Shown here: in pieces, positions 6,602-13,772 of the stretch | How the letters are laid out: each line of letters opens with the position of its first letter | Position numbering within the stretch: position 1 is the stretch's first letter | DNA from: CAYGHG01 sp964349515 | Lineage (GTDB): Bacteria > Oederibacteriota > PGYV01 > CAYGHG01 | Assembly: GCA_964349515.1 (NCBI GenBank) | Contig: CAYGHG010000045.1 | Span: 1-19,325, forward strand | Direction of reading: 5' to 3' | DNA: 19,325 nucleotides | Notes under the pieces: generated by a model | What the model saw: only the letters and a program-made list of their open reading frames with translations | Database searches by the model: none | Told to the model about the DNA's origin: nothing | Program-made: the position numbers and the translations under genes

Positions 6602-7546
6602 CTATTCAGACTTCTTTCTCCATTTTTTCAGTTTCTTTTCCCAAAGTTTTTTATGCCATTGTGATTCAGCTTTCAGTTTATTATCCAGCGAGTCCATGTA
6701 CATATTGTCGTACACAGCCGATTCTTCTGCGCCATACTCTTTTTTATTCATCTTTAAAACACGCTTATACCACTTCACATAAAACGCGGGAAATTTTTCA
6801 GATACCTTAATCGCCTTCTTGTCTTTTCCGTTTAATGTATAAATTACCGGGTAATTGAATATCTCACGGGCAACAGGAGGAGAATTAACTCCCGGGATAC
6901 TGCATACTATTTCATCCACTCCGTCCTTGTCTATATCTTCAGCATAACCGCCCATTGTATCTTTGGAAATTAGAATTTCCTTTATCTCCCCTGCTTCCAT
7001 GTAAATGAACTTTATGTCATACCAATACAAACCATCCCTGAAGTATTCGCTTATCAGCGCGCCTTTTAAAGGCTTTTCTACGAGAGCTGTAATTCTTGCC
7101 GCGCTTTCTTCGTTGTCAGAATAATAGAGTTTTATTTTATCACCGGATACATAGAGTATATAATTCCCGAAACGCACTTCGTTTTTTCCGTCACCGTCTA
7201 TGTCATATTCTCCGTACATTTCCTCATTGCCGCTTTTGTATGCGTAATCCTTCAGCATTCCGGCTGCTTCCTCAAAACGCACTGCTCCGTATGCTGTTTT
7301 TATGAAAAACGGAAGCCTCAGCGCATTGGAGTTATCGAGATATTTCATGATGTCCTTCCTGAATATTTCTTCCGCATATTTCATTGCCCCGGCTGCCTTT
7401 TCTGCCGGTTCGCCGTCAACATATTCAGCCCTGAAGAAAGCATTAATACTTTTCCTTTTTTCAGATTCACTTTGTTCCCGAGCAGACACAGATACAGAAA
7501 TCACACACAATAACGCCGCTAAAATCAATCCTGTAAAAACTCTCAA
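6602..7546 (-). CDS. Secreted protein with two Ca-loop-like motifs, unknown function
   Basis: This 314-residue protein has an N-terminal signal peptide (hydrophobic LILAALLCVISVSV, likely cut after VSA near residue 22). Two acidic loops, DIDGDGKNEV at 115-124 and DIDKDGVDEIV at 204-214, resemble the Ca-binding loops of EF-hand, dockerin or FG-GAP/VCBS proteins. They lie about 90 residues apart, so they may mark two copies of a beta-rich domain. The C-terminus (from about 286) is strongly basic and tryptophan-containing, likely helical. The start is a TTG at 7546 preceded by GGGGGTGG. It begins 15 bp after the stop of the second PIN toxin, so it could be read from that toxin-antitoxin promoter. 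I do not recognise the family. Confidence 0.8.
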   Translation of the reverse strand: MRVFTGLILAALLCVISVSVSAREQSESEKRKSINAFFRAEYVDGEPAEKAAGAMKYAEEIFRKDIMKYLDNSNALRLPFFIKTAYGAVRFEEAAGMLKDYAYKSGNEEMYGEYDIDGDGKNEVRFGNYILYVSGDKIKLYYSDNEESAARITALVEKPLKGALISEYFRDGLYWYDIKFIYMEAGEIKEILISKDTMGGYAEDIDKDGVDEIVCSIPGVNSPPVAREIFNYPVIYTLNGKDKKAIKVSEKFPAFYVKWYKRVLKMNKKEYGAEESAVYDNMYMDSLDNKLKAESQWHKKLWEKKLKKWRKKSE

Positions 7547-7554
7547 TTTCCACC

Positions 7555-7605
7555 CCCTGTTTTATCGGATACCCACCGCGGTTAAAAATTCTGCAGGCGT
7601 GACTA
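7555..7605. repeat. 51-bp near-identical copy of 5786-5836
   Basis: This segment covers the last codons of PIN toxin 2, its stop, and seven bases beyond. It matches 5786-5836 at the end of PIN toxin 1 at 48 of 51 positions, much higher than the rest of the two toxin genes. The identity extends past the stop codon into noncoding sequence and includes part of the ribosome binding site of the 314-residue gene. Confidence 0.85.
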
Positions 7606-7975
7606 TACGTAACTTTCCTTTAAAAGTACCGGGATAATGTTTCCTATTGCCTGTTATCAGATAGTCCGCCTCCGCGGCGTATGCGGCCTGCAGGAACTTT
7701 TCGTCTTCTTTATGCACTTTAGTACCTACAGGAAGCGCGGGAGCGGATTCAGCCGCCACCGAATAGAACCTGAAATAGTCCGTCAGTACACGCATGTCCT
7801 CTTTTTTTATGCAGAATTTTTTCCTGGACAATACTGTCTCGTATTCTTGCAATATTTCTTCATTTACCACAGGAGTTGCCTTGTTGTTAAGTATATAGTC
7901 TATTATCATCGCAGGTTTGCCGCCGGCATTGATAAAAGAAGAAACCAGAACATTTGTATCAACCACTACTTTCAT
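7562..7975 (-). CDS. PIN-domain toxin, module 2
   Basis: The 137-residue PIN-family protein is a paralogue of the toxin at 5793-6203. Landmarks are Asp6 in VVDTNVLVSSF, Glu45 in LQEYETVLSRKKF, KEDEKFLQAAYAAEADYL with the middle acidic pair, and LITGNRKHY, again Asn in place of the later Asp. As a likely Mg-dependent RNase it would be held inactive by the upstream antitoxin, whose stop overlaps this ATG by 4 bp. The last 12 residues match toxin 1 except for one residue. The middle of the protein has diverged much more, so the two may recognise different RNA targets or pair only with their own antitoxins. Confidence 0.9.
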   Translation of the reverse strand: MKVVVDTNVLVSSFINAGGKPAMIIDYILNNKATPVVNEEILQEYETVLSRKKFCIKKEDMRVLTDYFRFYSVAAESAPALPVGTKVHKEDEKFLQAAYAAEADYLITGNRKHYPGTFKGKLRIVTPAEFLTAVGIR

Positions 7976-8244
7976 TTTTTTAAATGCTTTCTGGCCGCTT
8001 TTATTTCTTTCTCGATTTCCCTTTCCGTGATGCCCTTGGGGGCTGTTTTTCTGATGTTATTCAGGGCTTTCTTTGCCATAACAGCCGCGGCTTCCCTGAC
8101 CATAAACTCAAAATCATCCTCACCGGCAGGCAGTATGAGCCCTATGGGTTTCCCGTTGTATGTAAGCACCGCTTCTTCAGAACTTATTATTTCCCTTGTC
8201 TTTTTGTGCTTCGTAGAAAGATCCCTTACAGAAATGAATTTCAT
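7972..8244 (-). CDS. Phd/YefM-type antitoxin, module 2
   Basis: The 90-residue protein starts MKFISVRDLSTKHKKTREII and carries EEAVLTYNGKPIGLILPAGE, closely matching the N-terminal fold of antitoxin 1. The C-terminal part (about 50-90) is charged and helical. The open frame extends upstream to 8358, but AGGAGGTGTAAAG sits directly before the ATG at 8244 and the extension would run through the promoter at 8267-8295. It overlaps toxin 2 by 4 bp. Its control region diverges from that of truB. Confidence 0.9.
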   Translation of the reverse strand: MKFISVRDLSTKHKKTREIISSEEAVLTYNGKPIGLILPAGEDDFEFMVREAAAVMAKKALNNIRKTAPKGITEREIEKEIKAARKHLKK

Positions 8245-8266
8245 CTTTACACCTCCTGTTTCTACA

Positions 8267-8295
8267 ATTATATACCATGTAGCACAATTATTCAA
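8267..8295 (-). promoter_or_regulatory. Promoter of toxin-antitoxin module 2
   Basis: On the minus strand TTGAAT (plus 8290-8295) and a perfect TATAAT (plus 8267-8272) are 17 bp apart, the same spacing as in module 1. There is no long perfect palindrome. Instead ACAATTA occurs twice as a direct repeat 20 bp apart (8264-8270 and 8284-8290), and CTACA/TGTAG forms short arms. The ACAATT core is shared with the module 1 palindrome. Confidence 0.7.
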
Positions 8296-8310
8296 CACCC
8301 AACAATACCC

Positions 8311-8339
8311 TTGCAAAATACCCTTTATCAATGTACTAT
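8311..8339 (+). promoter_or_regulatory. Possible truB promoter
   Basis: TTGCAA at 8311-8316 and TACTAT at 8334-8339 are 17 bp apart; each matches the consensus at four of six positions. A start near 8346 would place the heptamer array at 8344-8378 in the truB leader. Confidence 0.4.
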
Positions 8340-8343
8340 TCTT

Positions 8344-8378
8344 AAACCCGAAACTCAAAACACAGAACCCAAAACGGA
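8344..8378. repeat. Heptamer array in the truB leader
   Basis: Five 7-bp words of the form AAACNNN or GAACCCA run from 8344 to 8378 without spacing. The final word supplies the CGGA of the truB Shine-Dalgarno sequence. Confidence 0.6.
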
Positions 8379-8388
8379 GTTGAATTAA

Positions 8389-9249
8389 ATGGATGGAATA
8401 ATACTGCTTAACAAGGAAAAAGGCCCCACCTCTTTTTCTGTCATAGAGGATTTAAAACGTAAATTCAAAATAAAAAAAATAGGCCACGGCGGCACTCTTG
8501 ACCCTATGGCAGAGGGGCTCTTAATGGTGCTGCTCGGAAATGCCACAAAACTTAACCCATACCTGCCCTCTGACAAGACATATGAGGCGGAAATTACTTT
8601 CGGCGCGGCAACTGACACAGACGACGCCGAAGGAGCGGTAATACAGGAACTGCCTGTTCCTGAAAATCTCGAGGAAAAGCTGCGCGATGTCCTGCTTAAA
8701 TTCACCGGCGAAATCATGCAAAAACCCCCCAAATACTCGGCAATCAGAAAAGACGGGAAGAAACTTTACGAACTTGCCCGCGCCGGCGAGGAAGTAAACC
8801 CGGAGCCGAGAAAAGCATTCGTACATTATCTGGAAATCACATCTGTTACGGGAAACAGAGTGTCTATACGCTCAACAGTTGAAACCGGCACATATATCAG
8901 GTCAATAGCCCGCGACTTGGGCGAGGCCATAGGCACATGCGCCCACCTCACCGCGCTTACCCGCACAAAAATTGGCACTCTTACCCTTACCGACAGTGTC
9001 CGATTCAACGAAGTGGAATCGGTAGAAAAGCACATAATCCCGATGTCCCGCGCAATTGACCACCTCCCCGAGGCGTTGCTTGACAAAAGGGATTATGAAA
9101 CCATAAAAAACGGCGGCGAAGTCGCCAGGCCGGCTGACATGAAGGGGTTATTCGTAAGAATGACATACAACGGCAGTCTCGCGGCCATAGGTGAAATCTC
9201 AGGCCCGTTTTTAAAGGTAAAAAGAGGTATCGATTTTAGCCTGTCCTAA
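8389..9249 (+). CDS. truB: tRNA pseudouridine(55) synthase TruB
   Basis: This 286-residue enzyme isomerises uridine 55 in the T arm of tRNAs to pseudouridine. The catalytic motif GHGGTLDPMAEG at 32-43 carries the expected Asp38 nucleophile. KPPKYSAIRKDGKKLYELAR at 112-131 and GTYIRSIARDLG at 167-178 are the other family blocks. Length is normal. CGGAGTTGA precedes the ATG at 8389. It is one of only two plus-strand genes here and stands alone; in many bacteria truB sits with rbfA, infB or ribF, none of which is present. It is transcribed away from toxin-antitoxin module 2 and convergently with the nitroreductase gene. Confidence 0.98.
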   Translation: MDGIILLNKEKGPTSFSVIEDLKRKFKIKKIGHGGTLDPMAEGLLMVLLGNATKLNPYLPSDKTYEAEITFGAATDTDDAEGAVIQELPVPENLEEKLRDVLLKFTGEIMQKPPKYSAIRKDGKKLYELARAGEEVNPEPRKAFVHYLEITSVTGNRVSIRSTVETGTYIRSIARDLGEAIGTCAHLTALTRTKIGTLTLTDSVRFNEVESVEKHIIPMSRAIDHLPEALLDKRDYETIKNGGEVARPADMKGLFVRMTYNGSLAAIGEISGPFLKVKRGIDFSLS

Positions 9250-9253
9250 TTAA

Positions 9254-9276
9254 CCCCCTTTGCTCCGGAAAGGGGG
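9254..9276. repeat. C/G-tract hairpin after truB
   Basis: CCCCCTTT at 9254-9261 pairs with AAAGGGGG at 9269-9276 around a 7-base loop. G-tracts rather than a T-tract follow, so it is a palindromic repeat of a type common in environmental genomes more than a standard terminator. The rest of the 238-bp gap to 9488 is AT-rich, with loose 7-bp words (AGACAG twice near 9333-9345) and the heptamer array at its end. Confidence 0.6.
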
Positions 9277-9465
9277 GGGCAGGGGGGATTCGCCTTTAAG
9301 TCTTAAATCTTGTTTTAAGTTATTAAGCCATGAGACAGAAGACAGAAGTTAACACGCAACTAATAACTGCAAAATCTGCTTTCAATTGTCTATTTTCGCG
9401 CGAAGCGTTGATAAAATCCCTGATAAGAAAAAATATTGTTTTTATGTTTTACTCTGATTTTTTGC

Positions 9466-9507
9466 TTTAACTTTCAGTTTTAAACTTTCAATTTTCAACT
9501 TTAAAAG
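9466..9507. repeat. Heptamer array running into the nitroreductase stop
   Basis: Six 7-bp words (such as TTTAACT at 9466, TTCAATT at 9487 and TTCAACT at 9494) run without spacing. The array crosses the stop codon of the minus-strand nitroreductase (9488-9490) and encodes its last five residues or so. Confidence 0.7.
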
Positions 9508-10318
9508 TACTCACAAAAACTCTCTCCCCCGCCTCTATCGCCGGTTTTTCACCTTTTACCCACGCCCCTTTTATCCCCAGTTCTGCACACGCAATCTCAA
9601 AGTGCAGCATTGCTATCCCCATGTCTATTCTCTGTCCTTTCTGATACTGGTAGCCTTTTGTATGTTCCAAATAGAGGTGGAAATTTTCCCCATCTTTTAC
9701 AATCCTCCACGGCTGCTGGTTGGAAGCAGAAGGTGCGAGGCGGACGCATTCAAGGGCTTCAAAAAAAGGTTCAGAACCCTTGGTTTCAAATGGCTTTTCA
9801 AAAGAACCGTCAAAAAATAGTTTCGAGAAATCTTTTCTCTTATCAGACCCCACCATCTTTCTCATTGCAAGGTCTTTTAAACGCCTTTTTTCTTTAGCGT
9901 AACCCACGGGCGAGGCGGCAGTTAAGTCTTCGTCATCTTTCAAATCGAGCTTTGCTCCAAATCCTGCCCTGTCAAATGTAACACCCATCCAGCAGGTGCC
10001 GAGGCCGAGGGAATCAGCGAGGAGGATTAATTTTTCAAAGGCATAACCGAAATCTTCAAGATAGTATTCTGTTTTTTTAACCGCACCGGCCATGAAAAGC
10101 TTTGCGCCGTCTATCACGCCGTAGGTGCCCAGGTGCTTTACCTCTTCTGCCTGTGCGGCGTCAATATCAATAAGGGCAAAACGCAGTTCAGCGCCAAATA
10201 TGCCCTTTGTGTTTGTTTTCATGAATGTTTCGATAGTGGAACGTTTTTCAGCATCCACAGGCTTGTCAATAAAGGTCCGCCAAGACCTGCGCTTTTTTAT
10301 GTTTTCAATTGTAAACAT
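9488..10318 (-). CDS. Nitroreductase-family flavoprotein (TM1586-like)
   Basis: The 276-residue protein contains two nitroreductase-like halves. The N-terminal half has IKKRRSWRTF near residue 7, typical for FMN phosphate binding, and GLGTCWMG at 105-112; the C-terminal half has APSASNQQPWRIV at 195-207. This two-part layout matches the TM1586 putative nitroreductase family, for which the physiological substrate is unknown; a flavin-dependent NAD(P)H oxidoreductase is the safest call. The start at 10318 follows AAAGGAGC; the longer frame reads through a palindromic repeat fragment and is rejected. It lies 62 bp after gltX on the same strand. The last codons come from a heptamer array. Confidence 0.85.
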   Translation of the reverse strand: MFTIENIKKRRSWRTFIDKPVDAEKRSTIETFMKTNTKGIFGAELRFALIDIDAAQAEEVKHLGTYGVIDGAKLFMAGAVKKTEYYLEDFGYAFEKLILLADSLGLGTCWMGVTFDRAGFGAKLDLKDDEDLTAASPVGYAKEKRRLKDLAMRKMVGSDKRKDFSKLFFDGSFEKPFETKGSEPFFEALECVRLAPSASNQQPWRIVKDGENFHLYLEHTKGYQYQKGQRIDMGIAMLHFEIACAELGIKGAWVKGEKPAIEAGERVFVSTFKVEN

Positions 10319-10357
10319 GTCTGCTCCTTTTGTTTCATTGGTACGTATAAGGAAAAA

Positions 10358-10373
10358 CCGGGTCACCCCTACG
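10358..10373 (-). repeat. Half copy of the palindromic repeat found at 19239-19266
   Basis: CCGGGTCACCCCTACG matches the right half of the palindromic unit near 19251-19266 at 15 of 16 positions. It sits between the gltX stop and the nitroreductase start. Confidence 0.75.
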
Positions 10374-10380
10374 AAACAAA

Positions 10381-11820
10381 TTACAAAACTGCTTTCTCCG
10401 CGCGCCTTATACACAGCTCCGCGCCCAGCGCTTCTATCAGTTCAAACAGCCCCGGCCCTATGGTGGAGCCGCTTATTGCCACTCTTATAACATGCATGTA
10501 TATTTTTGGTTTTATCCCGGCCGTTTCCATTGCCTTCTTTATCTCTTCCTCAATCTGCGCCACGGAAGATACACCTTTTGACTTCAAAACTCCCAGAAAT
10601 ATATCAACAACCTGTTTTGCGTGTTCTGAATTTTTCTCCCATGTCTTTTTTGCCTCTTCAGTAAAAGGCGCTTCTTCGCCGAAAAAATATGTGGAAAGCG
10701 CCGGGAACTCCGCGGGGGTCCTCATTTTTTCCTTTTGCAGCATTACGGCCTTTTCAAAATACTCTTCGCCTCTTTCATTTTTCATGCCTGAGGCTTCAAA
10801 ATAGGGCTTGCAAAGATCCGCCAGCTCCTTTACATTTCTTTTTTCCCTTATATATATTCCGTTCAGCCACAGCAGTTTCTGGTTGTCAAACATCGCACCT
10901 GCCTTGTGCACGCGCTCAAGCGAAAAATCAGCACAGAGCTCCTCCATGGAAAAAACATCCCTGCCGCTCTCTGACGACCATCCGAGCATCGCGAGGTAAT
11001 TCACAAGCGCGTCAGGCAGATAACCAGCTTCTTTATATTTCATTACCGCAGTTTCGCCGTGGCGTTTTGAGAGTTTGCTGCGGTCAGAGCCGAGTATCAG
11101 CGGTATGTGGGCAAATTTCGGGGTTTCGTGCCCCAATGCCTTGTACATATGTATCTGCTTGGGTGTGTTGGAAAGGTGGTCCTCACCCCTTATTACATGG
11201 GTGATCCCCATGTCAACGTCGTCCACCACAACCACGAAGTTGTATATCGGCATGCCGTCGGCGCGCATTATTATCATGTCGTCCAATACCGAGTTCTGCG
11301 TCACCACGTCGCCCCTTATCATGTCGTGCACGACAGTCTCGCCTTCCTGAGGCACTTTGAGCCTCACTGTAAAGGGTTTTCCTTCCGCGGCCATTTTATT
11401 GGAATCAGCCTTTGCTATCTTGGCGCATCTGCCGTCATATTTAAACGCCGTCTTCGCAGCCTCTGCTTTTTTGCGCTCTTCCGCGAGCTCTTCTTTCGTG
11501 CAGAAACATCTGTACGCTTTGCCCTCTTCTATCAGCCTGTCACAGTGCTTTTTATAAACGTCAAGCCTTTTTGTCTGGTAATACATGGAGTCGTCTTCCG
11601 ATTTCCCAGGCCCCTCATCCCAGTCAAGCCCCAGCCATTTCAGGGAAGAAAGTATCTCCTGTTCGGATTCTTTTGTAGAACGCTCCCTGTCCGTGTCTTC
11701 TATGCGCAGAACGAATTTGCCGTTATGTTTTTTCGCGTACAAATAGTTAAAAAGAGCGGTGCGCGCGCCGCCTATGTGAAGATACCCCGTAGGGCTTGGA
11801 GCAAAACGTACCTTTACCAT
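10381..11820 (-). CDS. gltX: Glutamate--tRNA ligase
   Basis: The 479-residue class I synthetase charges tRNA-Glu. The N-terminus MVKVRFAPSPTGYLHIGG contains the HIGH signature (GYLHIGGAR, 12-20), and KLSKRHG at 249-255 is the KMSKS loop. CFCTKEE at 105-111 with a further Cys near 132 resembles the zinc-binding insertion seen in part of the family. The C-terminal helical domain (from about 320) reads the anticodon. Whether it is discriminating or also charges tRNA-Gln cannot be decided here. The ATG at 11820 is chosen because CGGAGGACAAATA precedes it; the frame extends ten codons further. It follows the M23-bactofilin pair on the same strand after an 81-bp gap. Confidence 0.97.
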   Translation of the reverse strand: MVKVRFAPSPTGYLHIGGARTALFNYLYAKKHNGKFVLRIEDTDRERSTKESEQEILSSLKWLGLDWDEGPGKSEDDSMYYQTKRLDVYKKHCDRLIEEGKAYRCFCTKEELAEERKKAEAAKTAFKYDGRCAKIAKADSNKMAAEGKPFTVRLKVPQEGETVVHDMIRGDVVTQNSVLDDMIIMRADGMPIYNFVVVVDDVDMGITHVIRGEDHLSNTPKQIHMYKALGHETPKFAHIPLILGSDRSKLSKRHGETAVMKYKEAGYLPDALVNYLAMLGWSSESGRDVFSMEELCADFSLERVHKAGAMFDNQKLLWLNGIYIREKRNVKELADLCKPYFEASGMKNERGEEYFEKAVMLQKEKMRTPAEFPALSTYFFGEEAPFTEEAKKTWEKNSEHAKQVVDIFLGVLKSKGVSSVAQIEEEIKKAMETAGIKPKIYMHVIRVAISGSTIGPGLFELIEALGAELCIRRAEKAVL

Positions 11821-11844
11821 TATTTGTCCTCCGCATTTTAATCC

Positions 11845-11900
11845 GGGCATTTAGTTTGGGTTTTTACTGGGATTTGGGCTATGGGCTTTGGGCTCAGTTG
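11845..11900. repeat. Heptamer array at the bactofilin stop
   Basis: Eight 7-bp words in register run from 11845 to 11900. The clearest are TTTGGGC at 11873, TATGGGC at 11880 and TTTGGGC at 11887. The array ends one base before the stop codon of the minus-strand bactofilin gene. Confidence 0.7.
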
Positions 11901-11901
11901 C

Positions 11902-12264
11902 TTACTTCTTATCCTGCATCTCCTGCAGCACTTTTTCCATCTCGCAGCTTCCTTCAAAAATTACGCCTTCGGCTATTATGAGTTTCGGCGACCTGATATC
12001 GCCGTAAAGTTTTCCTGTATGAAGTATTTCAAGTTTCGTAAATGCGGTGACATCTCCCGTCACTTTTCCGCCTATCACGACGTGTTTGCCCTGTATGTTT
12101 CCCTTTACAACAGCAGTCTCTCCTACAACGACACCTTCACCGGTCGTAATGTTTCCCTCTATCTTGCCGTCAATTCTTACCGTTCCTTTAGAAGATACAT
12201 TGCCCCTTATTTCACAGTCCCTGCCTATGAGTGTCTCAACGCCTGATACGCCTTTTGAAAACAT
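11902..12264 (-). CDS. Bactofilin (DUF583 family)
   Basis: This 120-residue protein is nearly all short beta strands with regular glycine spacing (TLIGRDCEIRGNV, RIDGKIEGNITT, VVVGETAVVKGNI, VVIGGKVTGDV, KLYGDI), the right-handed beta-helix of bactofilins. Short tails flank the core, with a helical C-terminus (EMEKVLQEMQDKK). Bactofilins polymerise without nucleotide and act as membrane-associated scaffolds in cell shape, stalk formation or polar placement. The gene follows an M23 peptidase by 16 bp in the same operon, a known pairing in which the scaffold positions a peptidoglycan hydrolase. GAGGGT precedes the start at 12264. Confidence 0.95.
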   Translation of the reverse strand: MFSKGVSGVETLIGRDCEIRGNVSSKGTVRIDGKIEGNITTGEGVVVGETAVVKGNIQGKHVVIGGKVTGDVTAFTKLEILHTGKLYGDIRSPKLIIAEGVIFEGSCEMEKVLQEMQDKK

Positions 12265-12280
12265 TGTTATACCCTCTTTT

Positions 12281-13204
12281 CTATTTTAAAGCGACTTTTC
12301 TGTCCAGATATTTTACCGGGCTCACAGCCACCCCGTTCAGCAGCACTTCATAGTGAAGGTGAGGGGCGGTGGAACGGCCCGAGCTGCCGAGAAACGCAAT
12401 AACCTGCCCGCTCTTTACATTGTCTCCCGGGCTGCAGACAATCCTCTGAAGATGGCCGAATCTCGTCGAGTAACCGTTGCCGTGGTTCATGGTTACAAGA
12501 TTGCCGTACCCTTTTTCAAAAGCCGCATAGGCGACCACGCCGTCCGCCGTTGCCTTAACCGGTGTGCCTTCATCATTTGCGATATCCACTCCCTGGTGGA
12601 ACGAAAGCGCGCCTGAGAAAGGGTCTATCCTGGAACCAAAACCTGCCGTTATCCAGCCCTTTACCGGCCAGCCCGCAGGCACAGCCGTGAGCTTTGCCCT
12701 CTGGTCTGTTATGTATTTTACGATTTCCTGAAAACTTTTTTCATTCATCAATGCCTGCTCATCTATGTAGCGCACAGCCAGCTCAAAAGATTTCCTGCTT
12801 ATGTTGTCTTCATTGCTGTTGATGTGTTTTTCGAGGAGTTTTGTATCGATGTAAGAGGGGCCGCCGAAACCTGTGTATTTTATTATGGCACTGCGGCTTC
12901 TGAGCTGGAGCAGGTCGCGAAGCTGGCTGTCCACTTCCTCAACCCTTTTTACCGTGTCCCGCACTTCTATCACTTCTTTGGCAAATTCCTTGTTTTTTAA
13001 GGTTAAAAACCTGTTCATCTCTTTGGTGGCCCTGTAGTCAGCATGCCTGGATATTATTATTCCCGAAACCACAGCGCCCGCAACCCAAAGGCATATCATG
13101 GCTATAAAAAAAACAGCGCCGAGTTTTACGCTGAATACTTTTGAATGGTCGTCAGGCACCAAAAGAATCGTGATGTTTTTGGTTCTTTTTGCTTTCAAGT
13201 TCAT
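12281..13204 (-). CDS. M23 family membrane-anchored peptidoglycan peptidase
   Basis: The 307-residue protein has a short cytoplasmic N-terminus, one membrane helix at about 28-52, a coiled-coil stretch at about 60-105, and a C-terminal LytM/M23 domain at about 180-300. Metal ligands are in place: HQGVD (His203, Asp207) and HLHYEV (His282, His284), with His251 in GHLQ as a further active-site histidine, so it is likely an active zinc endopeptidase cutting peptide cross-links. Start choice is uncertain: GGAGGAG directly abuts the ATG at 13204, and its spacing would suit a TTG two codons later (13198) better. It precedes bactofilin by 16 bp, suggesting a joint role in cell shape. Confidence 0.93.
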   Translation of the reverse strand: MNLKAKRTKNITILLVPDDHSKVFSVKLGAVFFIAMICLWVAGAVVSGIIISRHADYRATKEMNRFLTLKNKEFAKEVIEVRDTVKRVEEVDSQLRDLLQLRSRSAIIKYTGFGGPSYIDTKLLEKHINSNEDNISRKSFELAVRYIDEQALMNEKSFQEIVKYITDQRAKLTAVPAGWPVKGWITAGFGSRIDPFSGALSFHQGVDIANDEGTPVKATADGVVAYAAFEKGYGNLVTMNHGNGYSTRFGHLQRIVCSPGDNVKSGQVIAFLGSSGRSTAPHLHYEVLLNGVAVSPVKYLDRKVALK

Positions 13205-13228
13205 CTCCTCCGGATTTATAAAAATAGG

Positions 13229-13254
13229 AAAAAACAAATACCATTCAGGTATTT
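13229..13254 (-). terminator. Weak intrinsic terminator after the 101-aa gene
   Basis: AAATACC at 13236-13242 and GGTATTT at 13248-13254 form a 7-bp stem with a 5-base loop; on the minus strand the stem is followed by G and six Ts. The stem is AT-rich, so efficiency may be low. It lies between the 101-residue gene and the M23 gene. Confidence 0.45.
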
Positions 13255-13300
13255 ATCCCTTTTACCCTTTTGTTTTCCCTATTTTCAGCAAAACTATTCC

Positions 13301-13606
13301 TTAATTAGAGTCGCCCTGCTCCGCCAGCAGTTTGGCCTTTACGTCAGGGTTCATATTTTCGGCATCTTCCATCAGAATTCTCAGTTTTGAACCATCCACT
13401 TTTGTGTTCTTAAGGAACTGCAGTTTCGCGGCTTTTAGCTTGGTAAGAAGCATATCTGAGTATTTTCTCGGGGCATATATGTAAATATCTGCTCCGTCAT
13501 CGTTTGGAAATGCCTCGAGTGAAATCCTTACAAGCGCGCCTCCGTAAAGCCTCTTTGCCTCCTGCTTAATTCTTTCTGCTATTGCTTCTGCCTGCGTTGC
13601 TCCCAT
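13301..13606 (-). CDS. Hypothetical protein, 101 aa
   Basis: I do not recognise a family. The protein is soluble: an N-terminal amphipathic helix (ATQAEAIAERIKQEAKRLYG, residues 3-22), a strand pair (ALVRISLEAFP and ADIYIYAPRKY), a lysine-rich helix (DMLLTKLKAAKLQFLKN, 51-67), and an acidic helical tail. No cysteines, signal peptide or membrane segment are present. The start at 13606 follows AGGAGGAACGCTG; the frame extends upstream but through the promoter. It has its own near-consensus promoter (13656-13685) and a possible terminator, so it appears to be a separately and strongly expressed gene between the LiaF-like protein and the M23-bactofilin pair. Confidence 0.75.
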   Translation of the reverse strand: MGATQAEAIAERIKQEAKRLYGGALVRISLEAFPNDDGADIYIYAPRKYSDMLLTKLKAAKLQFLKNTKVDGSKLRILMEDAENMNPDVKAKLLAEQGDSN

Positions 13607-13655
13607 CAGCGTTCCTCCTAAAAATGGTTTTAGTCTGCTATTCTTTAGCAAAATC

Positions 13656-13685
13656 ATTATATACAATTTGACTAAATAATGTCAA
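13656..13685 (-). promoter_or_regulatory. Near-consensus sigma-70 promoter with inverted repeat
   Basis: On the minus strand a perfect TTGACA (plus 13680-13685) and a perfect TATAAT (plus 13656-13661) are 18 bp apart. ATTTGAC at 13666-13672 and GTCAAAT at 13681-13687 form perfect 7-bp arms with an 8-bp spacer that overlap the -35 box and the region between the boxes, so an operator is possible. Confidence 0.75.
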
Positions 13686-13772
13686 ATCAAAATAAGTTGC
13701 ATTTTTCCTGATAAAACCTTGTTTTTAAGGGCAATTTTAGCGCAGCAAAAAAACCTTATTTTACAATGCCTT

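Noticed and set aside
8245..8358. Longer start of antitoxin 2
   Set aside because: The extension would be translated from inside the promoter; AGGAGGTG before 8244 and alignment with antitoxin 1 fix the start.
7637..8383. 248-residue plus-strand open frame
   Set aside because: It is the antisense of toxin 2, antitoxin 2 and their promoter, all of which are better supported.
9254..9276. Intrinsic terminator of truB
   Set aside because: The stem is good, but G-tracts instead of a T-tract follow, so it was recorded as a repeat hairpin.
11826..11837. Twelve bases identical to the 5' end region of tRNA-Ser (3766-3777)
   Set aside because: The match covers the gltX ribosome binding site GGAGGAC and adjoining bases; no further tRNA-like sequence follows, so chance is the simplest explanation.
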